Source: Anaerohalosphaera lusitana (GTDB lineage: Bacteria; Planctomycetota; Phycisphaerae; Sedimentisphaerales; Anaerohalosphaeraceae). From it: DNA of 64,000 nucleotides. The stretch lies in the NCBI RefSeq assembly GCF_002007645.1, contig NZ_CP019791.1:1426001-1490000 (forward strand), given 5' to 3'. A program made the position numbers and the translations under genes. Shown here piece after piece: positions 27,402 through 36,525 of the stretch. Below the pieces are notes generated by a model. The model saw only the letters and a list, made by a program, of their open reading frames with translations, searched no databases and was not told the DNA's origin. Each line of letters opens with the position of its first letter. Position 1 is the first letter of the stretch.

Positions 27402-30400
27402 ATGAAAGAACGAATTTTTGTTTCGCCTATTCCAAGATCGTTGACTTTGACGTTCATTTTTGTTTGTTTGTGCGGCTTTCCGCAAATTTTAAAAGCGGAG
27501 AAGCCCCAAAGGCACTTGTTCACCGAGGCTCTGCTGCTGGAAAACGCCGGAATGTATGGCCGACGCCCGGTGCATACAGATGCAGTTGTGCAGGAAATAA
27601 TCACGGGTTCCTGGCAGGCTCCGAATGACGGCCAGGCCTTCATGCTTGCCGATGGTACCGAAAAGAACTGGCGAAAAGTCACCGCCGATGATCAGGGCTG
27701 GTTTTCAGAGAAGGGCAGGGGCGGCTACCTCTACGCCACCTACACCAGCGACAGCGAAAAAGTCATGCTGCTGCACATGATGGGCAACAGCATGGCCTAT
27801 GTCAACGGCGTGCCTCGCGTGGGCAGCCGCTATCAGTACCGCGATGCCAACAATCCTTGGGAACCGAACTTCGACCTGACATATCTGCCGGTCAAACTAA
27901 AAAAGGGCGTCAACGAATTTCTCTTCAAACGCACCTGGCGTTCCGGCGGCAGGGTTAAGGCCGAGCTGATCAGCCCCGAATCGCAGATCATGATCATACC
28001 GAATGATACGACGCTGCCCGATCTGCTAGTCGGAGACCCCGTCGACACAGTCGGCGCGACTGTCATAGCTAATTGTACGGGCAAGGCTTTGGACAGTCTG
28101 TACCTGCGTACCAGTTGGGCCGGTGATAAGCAACCCGCCTCCATAAAAGTACCAGTCATCCAGCCCATGTCAGTTCGAAAAGTGGCATTTGCTTTGAAAC
28201 GCCCTGAGTTTGAATCTGCGGGCAAAAAGCAGGTCGAAGTCTCAGTCGTCCAGCAGATTGGAAGCTGGCGATACAAGACACTGCACAGCCGAACGATCCC
28301 GATCCAGGTCAAGCAGCCCCACGAAACTCACAAACGCACCTTCATCAGTGACATCGATAAAAGCGTCCAATACTTTGCCGTTACGCCCGCATCACCGCTC
28401 GACGGCAAGAACGAAAACCTCGCAATGGTCTACAGCGTCCACGGTGCCAGCGTCGAAGCATTGAACCAGGCCGCCTCATATGCCCCCAAATCCTGGTGCA
28501 ACATCGTCTCGCCTACCAACCGCAGGCCCTACGGCTTCGACTGGGAAGACTGGGGCCGAACGGACCTGCTGGAAGTCATGGAAATCGCCGAGCAGCAGTT
28601 CAATCCCGATCCCTCGCGTGTCTATCTGACAGGCCATTCGATGGGCGGTCACGGCACATGGATCAACGGATCGACATTCCCCGACAAGTTCGCAGCCGTG
28701 GGCCCCAGTGCCGGCTGGATCAGCTTCCATTCTTATCGTGGTGCTGAAAAAACGAAAAATGCCTCGCCTATCGAAAAGATGCTCACCCGTGCGGAAAATC
28801 CAAGCGACACTATATCCCTGGCCGAAAACCTCGAGCACAAGGGCATCTACATCATCCACGGAAGTGCGGACGACAACGTTCCCGCCAGCGAATCATACCT
28901 TATGATGGATAAGCTCAAAACTTTCCACAAGGACTACATGTACTACGAAGAGCCGGGCGCGGGTCACTGGTGGGACGATCCCAATACCGCCGGCGCTGAA
29001 TGCGTCGACTGGCCGCCCATGTTCGATTTCTTCGCACGTCACCGTCTGCCCCGAGACGAAGAAATACGTCAGGTTGATTTCGTCACGGCAAATCCTGGCG
29101 TTTCTGCCTGGTCGCACTTGGCGGGCATCGAGGCCCAGCAAAAGCACCTCGAGCCCAGCCGCATCAGCATCCGCTGTAATCCGCCTGAGCGTGCGTTCAT
29201 CGGCACAACCGAAAACGTTGCAAGGCTTAGCCTGAAACTGGACCATCTGCCCGCCGGCGAACCTGTAAGCGTAACCCTGGATGGCTGGAAGATCGAAAAC
29301 ATTGACTGGCCCGAAAAAGCTCAGATCTGGCTCGCAAACAGGGGCGGTCAATGGCAGCAGATCGGCCCGGCACCAACTGCCGAAAAGGGCCCACACCGCA
29401 ATGGTCCGTTCAAAACAGCGTTCGATCACAACATGATGTTTGTCTACGGCACAAACGGGACTGCCGCTGAGAACAAGTGGGCACGCACAAAGGCCCGCTT
29501 CGATGCCGAACAATGGTGGTACCAGGGCAACGGCTCAGTGGACATTATCTCAGACGTTGAGTTCAACAGCGCATTCGACGCCCCAGCCGACGACAAACTC
29601 TCTTCCTACGCTGATCCCGATCGAGGCGTGATTCTCTACGGCAACGCCAATACAAACACCGCATGGAAAACCCTGCTCGCCGACAGTCCGATCCAGGTTA
29701 AACGCAGAAAAGTCACCATCGGCAAACGCGAAATTACCGGCGATGATCTCGCGTGTCTTTTCCTCAGGCCCCACGCCGACAGTGATACCGCGTGTGTCGG
29801 CGTAGTGAGTGGCACAGGCCTGCTCGGCCAGCGGCTGACCGAACGCGTGACCTATCTCTTCGCGGGCTGCAGCTACCCGGACTACACTGTCATCGGACCG
29901 GACATGCTCACCGAAGGCACCAAAGGCGTTCTCGCAGCGGGCTGTTTTGGCAACGACTGGACCGTCGAAAATGGCGAGTTCGTCATTACCAACCGCGAGA
30001 CCGGCGAACAGAAATCCAGCGAGCTGCCTGCCTACATTGATATAGATCCTCGTCCGTTCGTCCATCCACGGCATTACATCGCCGGAAAGGTTTCCGAGCC
30101 GATCACCATCGACGGCAAGCTCGATGAGCCCGGCTGGCGCAAAGCACCCTGGACCGAGCCGCACGTCGATATCGAAGGCATGATGACGGACAAAAAGCCC
30201 TATCTCAGGACCCAGACGAAGATGATATGGGATGATGAATGCCTCTACATCGGTGCCAAACTCCATGATCCGCACATCTGGGGCACGATCACTGAGCGAA
30301 ATGCCGTCATTTTCCACGACAACGACTTTGAAGTATTCCTCGATCCCGATGGTGACAGCCACAACTATTTCGAATTCGAGATGAACGCTTTGAATACGGT

Positions 30401-31079
30401 CTGGAACCTGCTGCTCGACAAGCCCTACAAGCACGGCGGCAATCCTGTTATACGAGAAATGCCCGGACAGAAGACAGGCGTTTTCGTTAAAGGCACGCTC
30501 AACGATCCCAGCGACGAGGACGAGTACTGGACGGTGGAGATTGCCTTCCCATTCGAGGGCATCGAGGAATATGCCGGCACTGCCTGTCCGCCGGCCGACG
30601 GCGATCAGTGGCGGATAAACTTCTCACGCGTACAGTGGCAGCACGAGGTCGTAGACGGCAAGTATGTCCGCGTACCCGCTCGCGACGAAAAGAACCCGAG
30701 CGTTCACGAGAGCAACTGGATATGGTCACCACAGGGCAGGATCAATATGCATCGGCCCGAGACCTGGGGCTATCTGCAATTCTCCGCCCAGCCGCCAGGC
30801 AGCAACATTGCATTTACACCGGATCCAACCGCCCATGCCCGATACCTTCTGCACAAAGTTCTCTATGCCCAGGAAGGATACAAACTCAGGCACGGATCCT
30901 ACGCTGCCGATCTCAAAGATCTCGGATTGCAAAATTTGACGGATGAATCGCTCGCCGGGCCAATAGAGCTGCAAAGCGACGGCAAGGCCTATACCGCAAC
31001 TGCCAAAGTCATTCTTCCCGATGATAAGACTGCAACAGTCTACATAGCTCATACAGGCCGCACCTGGACAGAGTATTGA
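27402..31079 (+). CDS. Large secreted esterase (S9/alpha-beta hydrolase core) fused to a CBM9-like domain
   Basis: This is a 1225-residue exported protein. A signal peptide lies in SLTLTFIFVCLCGFPQILKAE. An N-terminal beta region (about 40-320) has a sugar-binding-like VMLLHMMGNSMAYVNGVPR. The alpha/beta-hydrolase part (about 325-565) has LTGHSMGGHGTW with Ser413, IIHGSADDNVP with Asp490, and GAGHWWDD with His522, so a full triad. After a further beta-rich section, a CBM9-like domain (about 890-1130) shows ITIDGKLDEPGWRKA, DNDFEVFLDPDGD and YWTVEIAFPFEGI. The last 80 residues (LYAQEGYKLRHGSYAADLKDL) recall the globular start of pilins. GGACAGGAG precedes the ATG. It lies in the GH94/GH38/GH130/GH29 cluster and may be the outer enzyme that unmasks the glycan. 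Confidence 0.75.
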   Translation: MKERIFVSPIPRSLTLTFIFVCLCGFPQILKAEKPQRHLFTEALLLENAGMYGRRPVHTDAVVQEIITGSWQAPNDGQAFMLADGTEKNWRKVTADDQGWFSEKGRGGYLYATYTSDSEKVMLLHMMGNSMAYVNGVPRVGSRYQYRDANNPWEPNFDLTYLPVKLKKGVNEFLFKRTWRSGGRVKAELISPESQIMIIPNDTTLPDLLVGDPVDTVGATVIANCTGKALDSLYLRTSWAGDKQPASIKVPVIQPMSVRKVAFALKRPEFESAGKKQVEVSVVQQIGSWRYKTLHSRTIPIQVKQPHETHKRTFISDIDKSVQYFAVTPASPLDGKNENLAMVYSVHGASVEALNQAASYAPKSWCNIVSPTNRRPYGFDWEDWGRTDLLEVMEIAEQQFNPDPSRVYLTGHSMGGHGTWINGSTFPDKFAAVGPSAGWISFHSYRGAEKTKNASPIEKMLTRAENPSDTISLAENLEHKGIYIIHGSADDNVPASESYLMMDKLKTFHKDYMYYEEPGAGHWWDDPNTAGAECVDWPPMFDFFARHRLPRDEEIRQVDFVTANPGVSAWSHLAGIEAQQKHLEPSRISIRCNPPERAFIGTTENVARLSLKLDHLPAGEPVSVTLDGWKIENIDWPEKAQIWLANRGGQWQQIGPAPTAEKGPHRNGPFKTAFDHNMMFVYGTNGTAAENKWARTKARFDAEQWWYQGNGSVDIISDVEFNSAFDAPADDKLSSYADPDRGVILYGNANTNTAWKTLLADSPIQVKRRKVTIGKREITGDDLACLFLRPHADSDTACVGVVSGTGLLGQRLTERVTYLFAGCSYPDYTVIGPDMLTEGTKGVLAAGCFGNDWTVENGEFVITNRETGEQKSSELPAYIDIDPRPFVHPRHYIAGKVSEPITIDGKLDEPGWRKAPWTEPHVDIEGMMTDKKPYLRTQTKMIWDDECLYIGAKLHDPHIWGTITERNAVIFHDNDFEVFLDPDGDSHNYFEFEMNALNTVWNLLLDKPYKHGGNPVIREMPGQKTGVFVKGTLNDPSDEDEYWTVEIAFPFEGIEEYAGTACPPADGDQWRINFSRVQWQHEVVDGKYVRVPARDEKNPSVHESNWIWSPQGRINMHRPETWGYLQFSAQPPGSNIAFTPDPTAHARYLLHKVLYAQEGYKLRHGSYAADLKDLGLQNLTDESLAGPIELQSDGKAYTATAKVILPDDKTATVYIAHTGRTWTEY

Positions 31080-31111
31080 TTGACTTGACGCAGTTTTGGA
31101 ATTGTTTATAA

Positions 31112-31157
31112 AAAGACCAGAGGCAGAGTTAGAATATCGCATCTGCCCCTGGTCTTT
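31112..31157. terminator. Bidirectional terminator between convergent genes
   Basis: AAAGACCAGAGGCAGA pairs with TCTGCCCCTGGTCTTT, 16 pairs with one mismatch, around a 14-base loop. The arm ends give AAAA on one side and TTT on the other. It lies between the esterase-CBM9 gene (+) and the symporter gene (-), so it can serve both. Confidence 0.8.
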
Positions 31158-31182
31158 CCCGCAAAAATCTGTTGGCTGTCGC

Positions 31183-33258
31183 CTAAACGGATTTTCTCTT
31201 TTTCGACACGTCATCATTGTCGCACGCTTGAGGTGCTGAATCAGGCCTTATCGCATCGGCTGTCTCATCAAGATTGCGACCCCCGACAACCCGGCCATCA
31301 TCTGCTTCGTCTGCCTGCTGCGTCTTCAGCTTTCTGTACATGTAGCGCATATCCATAAAGCCGCCGATCGTAAACCAGACAGTCAGCACAACTGACATCG
31401 ACAGAATCAGCCATGTCCATATCTGCCAGAAGCTCAACCAGGCATTCTTTGAAATGCCGCCTTCGTTTGTCTTCTGTATAATGTTGCCCACGATGAATAT
31501 TATAAACCACACCAGGGGCCATGCCAGTGTCACTAAAGCGATCACAGTGTCGCGTTTTGTGAACTCCCTTGTAAAGCCCAGCTTTTGCCAAACAGTCTTA
31601 GCATCGTGCAGCGAAACGGATTCTTCTCCTTTGATCTTGTATTTGCCGCGATGCAGCATGCGATCCATATTGAATGCTTTCTTTCTGCCAATCAGTGAAA
31701 CAGCTACATAAACGCTCACAGATATCACAATGGCGCAGAAAGTGATCTCCTGGCCTGTCAGGAAAAAGTCCGGATTGATGAATTGCTTGATAACCATCCC
31801 GACCAGCGACGTGACCATTCCGATTATCATAGAGGCCCACGCCGCCGCAGTCGTACCCTTGGACCAGTAAAGACCTCCAATTATCACCGTACCCGCACCG
31901 GCCGTGAACACCGAAGCCGATATCGCACAATACATAGCGATGTGCTGCGTATGTTTGAAAAACAGACTGAACAGAAAAATATAAACTGCCACTGCGAAAA
32001 TAGCACCCCGCAGCCACCAGATGTGCTCCTTCGGCCCTAACGGTGTTTTTTTAAAAGGCATCACGATGTCCTGGATAAGCATCGAGCCCCAGGAGTGCAG
32101 ATATGAATCGTGAGTGCTGATAAACGCCCCCAGCATGGCCGCCACCATAAGCCCCAACACCACCGGAGGCAGTAAGGCCCCAATTGCCATCGGTGTTCTC
32201 GCCTGATTCCTAAGCGACTCCACATAGCTCTCATCGATCCTTTCATTGTCGACCTCCAGATTTTCAGTATTGATGCTGTTGATCCTGTTATGTACTACCG
32301 AGGCCTGATCAGCAAAATCTGGATGCGTCAAATATGTCCTAACACATATGGGCAGTACCAGTACCAGGATCATCATCAACACACGAAATCGCCAGTGGCT
32401 GAGCATCATGCCCATTTTCGTTTCATGTGCATTCTTGGCGCAGCTATAATATCCTGCCGTTCCCTGCCACGCCAGCGGCACATAAAATGCAACAATAACA
32501 CCGATCACATAGTACCATTTGTCAAAGTTCTTTTCTCTGCCCAGATCAAATGGGTCTATCAGCGATTTGCCCGCAGGGGCGCTAAGAAGTGTGTCCGAAA
32601 TCTGATCCCATCTGAATGTATACAGCAGATACGCGCAAACTATCGCAAATACGATATACGCCCACGTACCCTGCAGGAAATCCGTGATCATCACTGCGAT
32701 CTGTCCGCCGAGGAACGTAAATACCAGTGAAATGCCGATCAGAACCAGCATCACTGCAGGAAATGCAGATATGGTCATTCCAAGTACATCGAACTGTTCA
32801 GGAATTCCACAAAGCCATATAAAAAACCGTGCCCCGACAGAAGGAAATATACCGAAATTTATCAGGCCTGCTGCAAAAGCGACAATGCCCGCAAATACCC
32901 TGAATTTTTTGCTGTATCGAATTTCAAAGAATTGCGCAAGCGTCAATGCCCTTGTCTGACGAAAGCGATAGTAAGCCCAGCCAGTAATGGCCATGATTAT
33001 CAGAACAGGCCCCTCCATTAGACTCCACCAGACCGAAGTGAAGCCGACATCGTAGTTCTGCTCGAAAAGCCAGACCAGGCTGATAACCCCCATCATCGCC
33101 ATGCCCATTGCAACGCTGATAAGATAGCGTCCTCCGCAACGTTCGGCCGCAAGAAATCCCGAAACACTCTTTGTGTAGCGTTTTGCAGAGATGGCGCCCA
33201 CGGTTAGCACAATCAGCAATGAGGCTACGATCGCCCAGTCAATAGGGGCCATATTCAT
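31183..33258 (-). CDS. Sodium/solute symporter (SSS family), probable glycan or sugar importer
   Basis: This 691-residue inner-membrane protein has about 14 hydrophobic segments. The first is WAIVASLLIVLTVGAIS, followed by the SSS signature region with KRYTKSVSGFLAAERCGGRYL; later segments include FRVFAGIVAFAAGLINFGIF and PPVVLGLMVAAMLGAFISTHDSYLHSW, the conserved STHDSY loop of the family. The long charged tail after the last segment has EADDGRVVGG. AAGGA seven bases upstream supports the start. It is 117 bases after the GH29 gene on the same strand and is probably cotranscribed with it. SSS members take up sugars, sialic acid, amino acids and more. Here the neighbouring cytoplasmic enzymes suggest it imports the oligosaccharide they break down; that is inference. 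Confidence 0.85.
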   Translation of the reverse strand: MNMAPIDWAIVASLLIVLTVGAISAKRYTKSVSGFLAAERCGGRYLISVAMGMAMMGVISLVWLFEQNYDVGFTSVWWSLMEGPVLIIMAITGWAYYRFRQTRALTLAQFFEIRYSKKFRVFAGIVAFAAGLINFGIFPSVGARFFIWLCGIPEQFDVLGMTISAFPAVMLVLIGISLVFTFLGGQIAVMITDFLQGTWAYIVFAIVCAYLLYTFRWDQISDTLLSAPAGKSLIDPFDLGREKNFDKWYYVIGVIVAFYVPLAWQGTAGYYSCAKNAHETKMGMMLSHWRFRVLMMILVLVLPICVRTYLTHPDFADQASVVHNRINSINTENLEVDNERIDESYVESLRNQARTPMAIGALLPPVVLGLMVAAMLGAFISTHDSYLHSWGSMLIQDIVMPFKKTPLGPKEHIWWLRGAIFAVAVYIFLFSLFFKHTQHIAMYCAISASVFTAGAGTVIIGGLYWSKGTTAAAWASMIIGMVTSLVGMVIKQFINPDFFLTGQEITFCAIVISVSVYVAVSLIGRKKAFNMDRMLHRGKYKIKGEESVSLHDAKTVWQKLGFTREFTKRDTVIALVTLAWPLVWFIIFIVGNIIQKTNEGGISKNAWLSFWQIWTWLILSMSVVLTVWFTIGGFMDMRYMYRKLKTQQADEADDGRVVGGRNLDETADAIRPDSAPQACDNDDVSKKRKSV

Positions 33259-33375
33259 GAGAAATTCCTTGTCTAATAAGCCTTGAACACCTGCAGGGCA
33301 GAAGGCGAGTGTTTATAGTCTAAACCGTATCCATTCGTATCTTAGATATTAACAGTTCCGCCGCTTAAATCAAGC

Positions 33376-34782
33376 TCATGCCGTCTGCAATTTTATGGCC
33401 CAGGCGTACTTGAATTGTCTCTCATCGCGCAGCTCCGCCGGGATCTCGACGCTGATCCCGCCATTTTCCTTGCACGATCTGAGGGGTTTGCTTGTCCCCA
33501 AAAGCGATACATTGGCTACTTCGATATTCTTGAGGATTCTCAGGTGTACCTCATTGGGCATTGAATCATCTTCATTCAATAGGCCGATGGCGTAAATATC
33601 GCCTGTCCTTCTGTTCTGTGTGTAGTAAATGTCGTCTCTTTTGTATGGCTCTTCTGGCCTGGAATTATAGATCGCTTCTCCGTTTATTGCCATCCAATCA
33701 CCGATTTCGCTCAGCCGATCATAAGCCTCCTGCTCGAAAGTACCATCCGGCGTCGGCGCAACATTCAGCAGCAAATTGCCACCCTTTGCCGTGACATTAA
33801 CCAGCGTATGTATCAAAAATCGACTGCTCTTGTATTCCGGCGCAAAATTATGTCCCCAGCTCTGGGTCATCGTAATGCACGATTCCCACGGGAATCCCAG
33901 AACTTCGTTCGGCACGGTCTGTTCCGGGGTTCGGTAGTTTTCATACGGCCCCTGTACTGTTCTGTCAACAACGATCAGATCCGGCTGATGAGCCCGAGCC
34001 ATTTTTACTATGCTCGCCATGTCGATGTCCTGCTCCCACTGGGGAATGTCATAGCCCCATGAGCGAACCTCGTCATTGATAGTCGAGTTAGGCCGTACCC
34101 ACCCACCATCCAGCCAGAGTATGTCGATCTTGCCGTAGCCGGTCATCAGCTCCTCAATCTGGTTGTAAGTGAAGTTGCAAAACTCCTTCCACATCTGAGG
34201 ATACTTCCGTGTGTCGTAGTTGTTGCAGCGGTTTGGAGTTGCCCACAGCGGCGACCAGTAACATGGATGATGCCAGTCGGGCTTGGAGAAGTAGACCCCG
34301 TTGATAAACCCTTCTTCGGCGAACTTGCGGAATATCTCACCAGCAACATTGGCTTTTGGATTGGTATGAAACGGGCTTCTGGGGCTTGTTATCTTGAAAT
34401 CCGTTTGCTTCGTGTCAAACATCGAAAAGCCGTCATGGTGCTTTGTGGTGAAGATCATGTATTTCATGCCGGCATATCTCGCAGCCCGGGCCCAGGGCGC
34501 GGGATCGAAGTTTTGGGGATTGAATTCGCTGATCAGTTCGAAATACATCTTTTTGTATTCGGTATATGGCATCCCGCCGCGGTCTTGAAAGGGCTGGTCC
34601 TCCGAGCATAGTCCCCATGACTCGACTATGCCGAGCTGCGAGTACAGTCCCCAGTGCATCATCAAGCCAAACTTGAGATCCTGCCACCGTTCGAGATTTG
34701 CCTCAACAAGCGGATCTTCGGGGGCAATGTAATCCGACTTCTGGAAAGGGTGTTCCTGTCCTTGAAATATCTGATCGGCCAT
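33376..34782 (-). CDS. Alpha-L-fucosidase, GH29, apparently cytoplasmic
   Basis: This 468-residue protein has no signal peptide. The GH29 barrel is clear: FGLMMHWGLYSQLG near the N-terminus, YMIFTTKHHDGFSMFDTKQTD (residues about 110-130), and KIDILWLDGGWV with the nucleophile Asp225. The stretch FLIHTLVNVTAKGGNLLLNVAPTPDG is the typical GH29 end of the catalytic domain. The C-terminal beta domain is shortened to about 100 residues. GGAAG seven bases before the ATG at 34782 gives the start. It leads a two-gene unit with the SSS transporter. Fucose could come from the alpha-1,6 core fucose of N-glycans or from algal and plant polymers. A cytoplasmic location implies import of a fucosylated oligosaccharide; that is inference. 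Confidence 0.88.
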   Translation of the reverse strand: MADQIFQGQEHPFQKSDYIAPEDPLVEANLERWQDLKFGLMMHWGLYSQLGIVESWGLCSEDQPFQDRGGMPYTEYKKMYFELISEFNPQNFDPAPWARAARYAGMKYMIFTTKHHDGFSMFDTKQTDFKITSPRSPFHTNPKANVAGEIFRKFAEEGFINGVYFSKPDWHHPCYWSPLWATPNRCNNYDTRKYPQMWKEFCNFTYNQIEELMTGYGKIDILWLDGGWVRPNSTINDEVRSWGYDIPQWEQDIDMASIVKMARAHQPDLIVVDRTVQGPYENYRTPEQTVPNEVLGFPWESCITMTQSWGHNFAPEYKSSRFLIHTLVNVTAKGGNLLLNVAPTPDGTFEQEAYDRLSEIGDWMAINGEAIYNSRPEEPYKRDDIYYTQNRRTGDIYAIGLLNEDDSMPNEVHLRILKNIEVANVSLLGTSKPLRSCKENGGISVEIPAELRDERQFKYAWAIKLQTA

Positions 34783-34939
34783 CGAATCTTCCGAAAAAGC
34801 TATATGAAAAGGTCATTCGTGTCCTAATTTGATTATGAAATAAGTTAACAGTTAGTGAACCGCAAATCAAGCGGTTAAGCAGCCCTGTCGATTTTCACGT
34901 TCAGTAAAAGAATTAAGAATGAGCTCCGGACTGGTTCAG

Positions 34940-35043
34940 TTGGCTTTTGCTTTATCCGCTAACTGAAAAGGCCACTTTCTCACAACACAGCCGAACGGAA
35001 AAAGGGCCGCTGATAGACAAGTTTGAGTTTTGAAACCGTTTCT
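34940..35043 (-). repeat. MITE-like element, copy D (left half only)
   Basis: On the minus strand it starts AGAAACGGTTTCAAAACTCA and continues through a match to CCTTTTTCCGTTCGGCTG, then loses likeness near the centre. The right half with the second inverted end is missing. Confidence 0.65.
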
Positions 35044-35182
35044 ATGGTCTGGCCGCCTTTTTGTTTTTTTATTTTTCCTGTAACATTTCCCGCTTTGGTG
35101 TGTCTTAAAATACAGCGAATACCCAGAAACCACTTGCTTGCGGACAATTAAAGGATAATATAGCTTGTGGTTTCGGTTGATG

Positions 35183-35210
35183 CTCGGTCTTGAAGGCCGA
35201 GTATGTTTTT
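35183..35210 (+). promoter_or_regulatory. Hairpin with T-run in the leader of the 35271 gene
   Basis: CTCGGTC and GGCCGAG pair around TTGAA, followed by TATGTTTTT. It lies 61 bases before the ATG at 35271 and no gene ends upstream on this strand, so it may act as an attenuator rather than a simple terminator. Confidence 0.4.
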
Positions 35211-35270
35211 AAGTTTCACGCGGGACCGTCGATGGCTGAAAAATTACAATAATCAGTAGGAGGCAGAAAA

Positions 35271-35894
35271 ATGAGCAGAATGTTCAAACTCAATCTTGCT
35301 GTGCTGATGGCTGTTTTGGTTTCTTCGCTCACGTTCTCATACGTGGGTGTAGACAATAAAGGAACCTGGCCCAAGTCTTGGCCCGAAGAACTCGAATCGC
35401 TCCGTGATCAGTCCCGAACTGTAGATGTTTTGCACGGCATTAAGGAAAAAGTTTACGAAATACCCTTCACGGACGCCGATCAGTTTGCCCGGGCCTGGCC
35501 TCACATACTGAAGGTGAAAACACCCGGCGCACCGCTGATCCTCGAAAAGGCTCCTTCGATGTACTGTGTTAGTGGAACTTGTTGCAGTGCGGGGGCACGC
35601 ATTCTAGCACCATCTAATTTATATGTCGGCGAGCTAACTGCAGGCCCGCCTTGGCCCGAAAATCTGAAAACCCCGAAAGGCTCACTGCCGGAATATGTCA
35701 TACACGAAGAAGGCAAATGGATTCCCGCAGATCCAAACAGGCAAAAAGGTGACTATCACTCTCGCCTGCGAGCCCGCACCGACATCGTCCTAATCGTCGA
35801 CGGCGATATCTTGGATCTCAACAAGATTCCGCTCCCGCCTCATACCCCAATCATAGACAACAGATTCAAGGATCAAAGCAAAGATGTAAATTAA
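35271..35894 (+). CDS. Small exported protein of unknown function
   Basis: I do not recognise this 207-residue protein. It starts with a signal peptide (FKLNLAVLMAVLVSSLTFS) and is preceded by a strong ribosome site, AGGAGG. The mature part contains a short Cys-rich stretch MYCVSGTCCSAGARI, a Trp/Pro-rich region (TWPKSWPEELE, AGPPWPENL) and ends VDGDILDLNKIPLPPH. No catalytic motif is visible. It is 30 bases upstream of the lipoprotein gene at 35925, with which it is probably cotranscribed, so the two may work together in the periplasm. Confidence 0.7.
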   Translation: MSRMFKLNLAVLMAVLVSSLTFSYVGVDNKGTWPKSWPEELESLRDQSRTVDVLHGIKEKVYEIPFTDADQFARAWPHILKVKTPGAPLILEKAPSMYCVSGTCCSAGARILAPSNLYVGELTAGPPWPENLKTPKGSLPEYVIHEEGKWIPADPNRQKGDYHSRLRARTDIVLIVDGDILDLNKIPLPPHTPIIDNRFKDQSKDVN

Positions 35895-35924
35895 AAATCA
35901 CAATAATTTTTCAAGGAGAAGCGC

Positions 35925-36464
35925 ATGAAGTTTACAAACCTGCTGACCATCACACTTATCGCCGCGATCATGTTGGCTGCGGGCTGCGGCTCAGAAGAGC
36001 CCGCTGCTGGTACAGATGCCGAAGGCGAGACAACGCAGACCGAAACTGATCAACCTGAAGAACAAACCGAAGCTGAACCCGCTGCAACTTCCGAAACCGA
36101 ACAAAGCACGATGGATCGCCTGCAGGGCACATGGGTCGGTACTGTCGTCGGCTATGACGGCGAGGTCAAGATGACGTTCGCAGAAGGTTCAGCCGACTTC
36201 CAGGCTGATCTGGGCGGCATATCCTACAAGGGCTCGGTGGTCATAAATGAAGACGCCACACCCGCCCAGGCCGACTACACCATCGACGAATGCAAATTCG
36301 AACAGTATATCGGCAAGACGTCACTCGGTATATTCCAGTTTGAAGACGACACACTCGTGCTTGCCGCCAATGAACCCGGCAAAACTGAACGCCCGACCGA
36401 GTTCCAGCCGATGAACGGCACCCAGGTCTTCGAATTCAAACGCCAGATGACCTCAACGCAGTAA
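35925..36464 (+). CDS. Lipoprotein of unknown function
   Basis: This is a 179-residue predicted lipoprotein: a short leader and the lipobox LAAGC (Cys20) are followed by an acidic, Glu/Thr-rich linker (EGETTQTETDQPEEQTEAEP), and then a compact C-terminal domain starting MDRLQGTWVGTVVGYDGEVKMTF. That beta-rich pattern (LQGTWxG...) is common in small lipocalin-like lipoproteins of planctomycetes, but no function is assigned. AAGGAG before the ATG supports the start. It pairs with the upstream gene at 35271 and is closed by the hairpin at 36476. Confidence 0.75.
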   Translation: MKFTNLLTITLIAAIMLAAGCGSEEPAAGTDAEGETTQTETDQPEEQTEAEPAATSETEQSTMDRLQGTWVGTVVGYDGEVKMTFAEGSADFQADLGGISYKGSVVINEDATPAQADYTIDECKFEQYIGKTSLGIFQFEDDTLVLAANEPGKTERPTEFQPMNGTQVFEFKRQMTSTQ

Positions 36465-36475
36465 AGAACGATAAA

Positions 36476-36518
36476 TTATAAGCTGGGGCAGTGACACAAC
36501 CTGCCTCAGCGTTTATAA
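36476..36518 (+). terminator. Hairpin terminator after the lipoprotein gene
   Basis: TTATAAGCTGGGGCAG pairs with CTGCCTCAGCGTTTATAA nearly throughout, around TGACACAAC. It closes the 35271-36464 pair, but the following gene starts just eight bases later (36526), so that gene's promoter or leader overlaps the hairpin. Confidence 0.6.
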
Positions 36519-36525
36519 TCATGGA

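Larger units (their letters stand above)
34783..35270. other. 488-base gap with a half MITE and a leader hairpin
   Basis: This gap separates the start of the GH29 gene (-) from the small secreted protein gene at 35271 (+), so it must hold divergent promoters. It contains the half MITE at 34940-35043 and the hairpin at 35183-35210. No other gene or motif was recognised. Confidence 0.5.
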
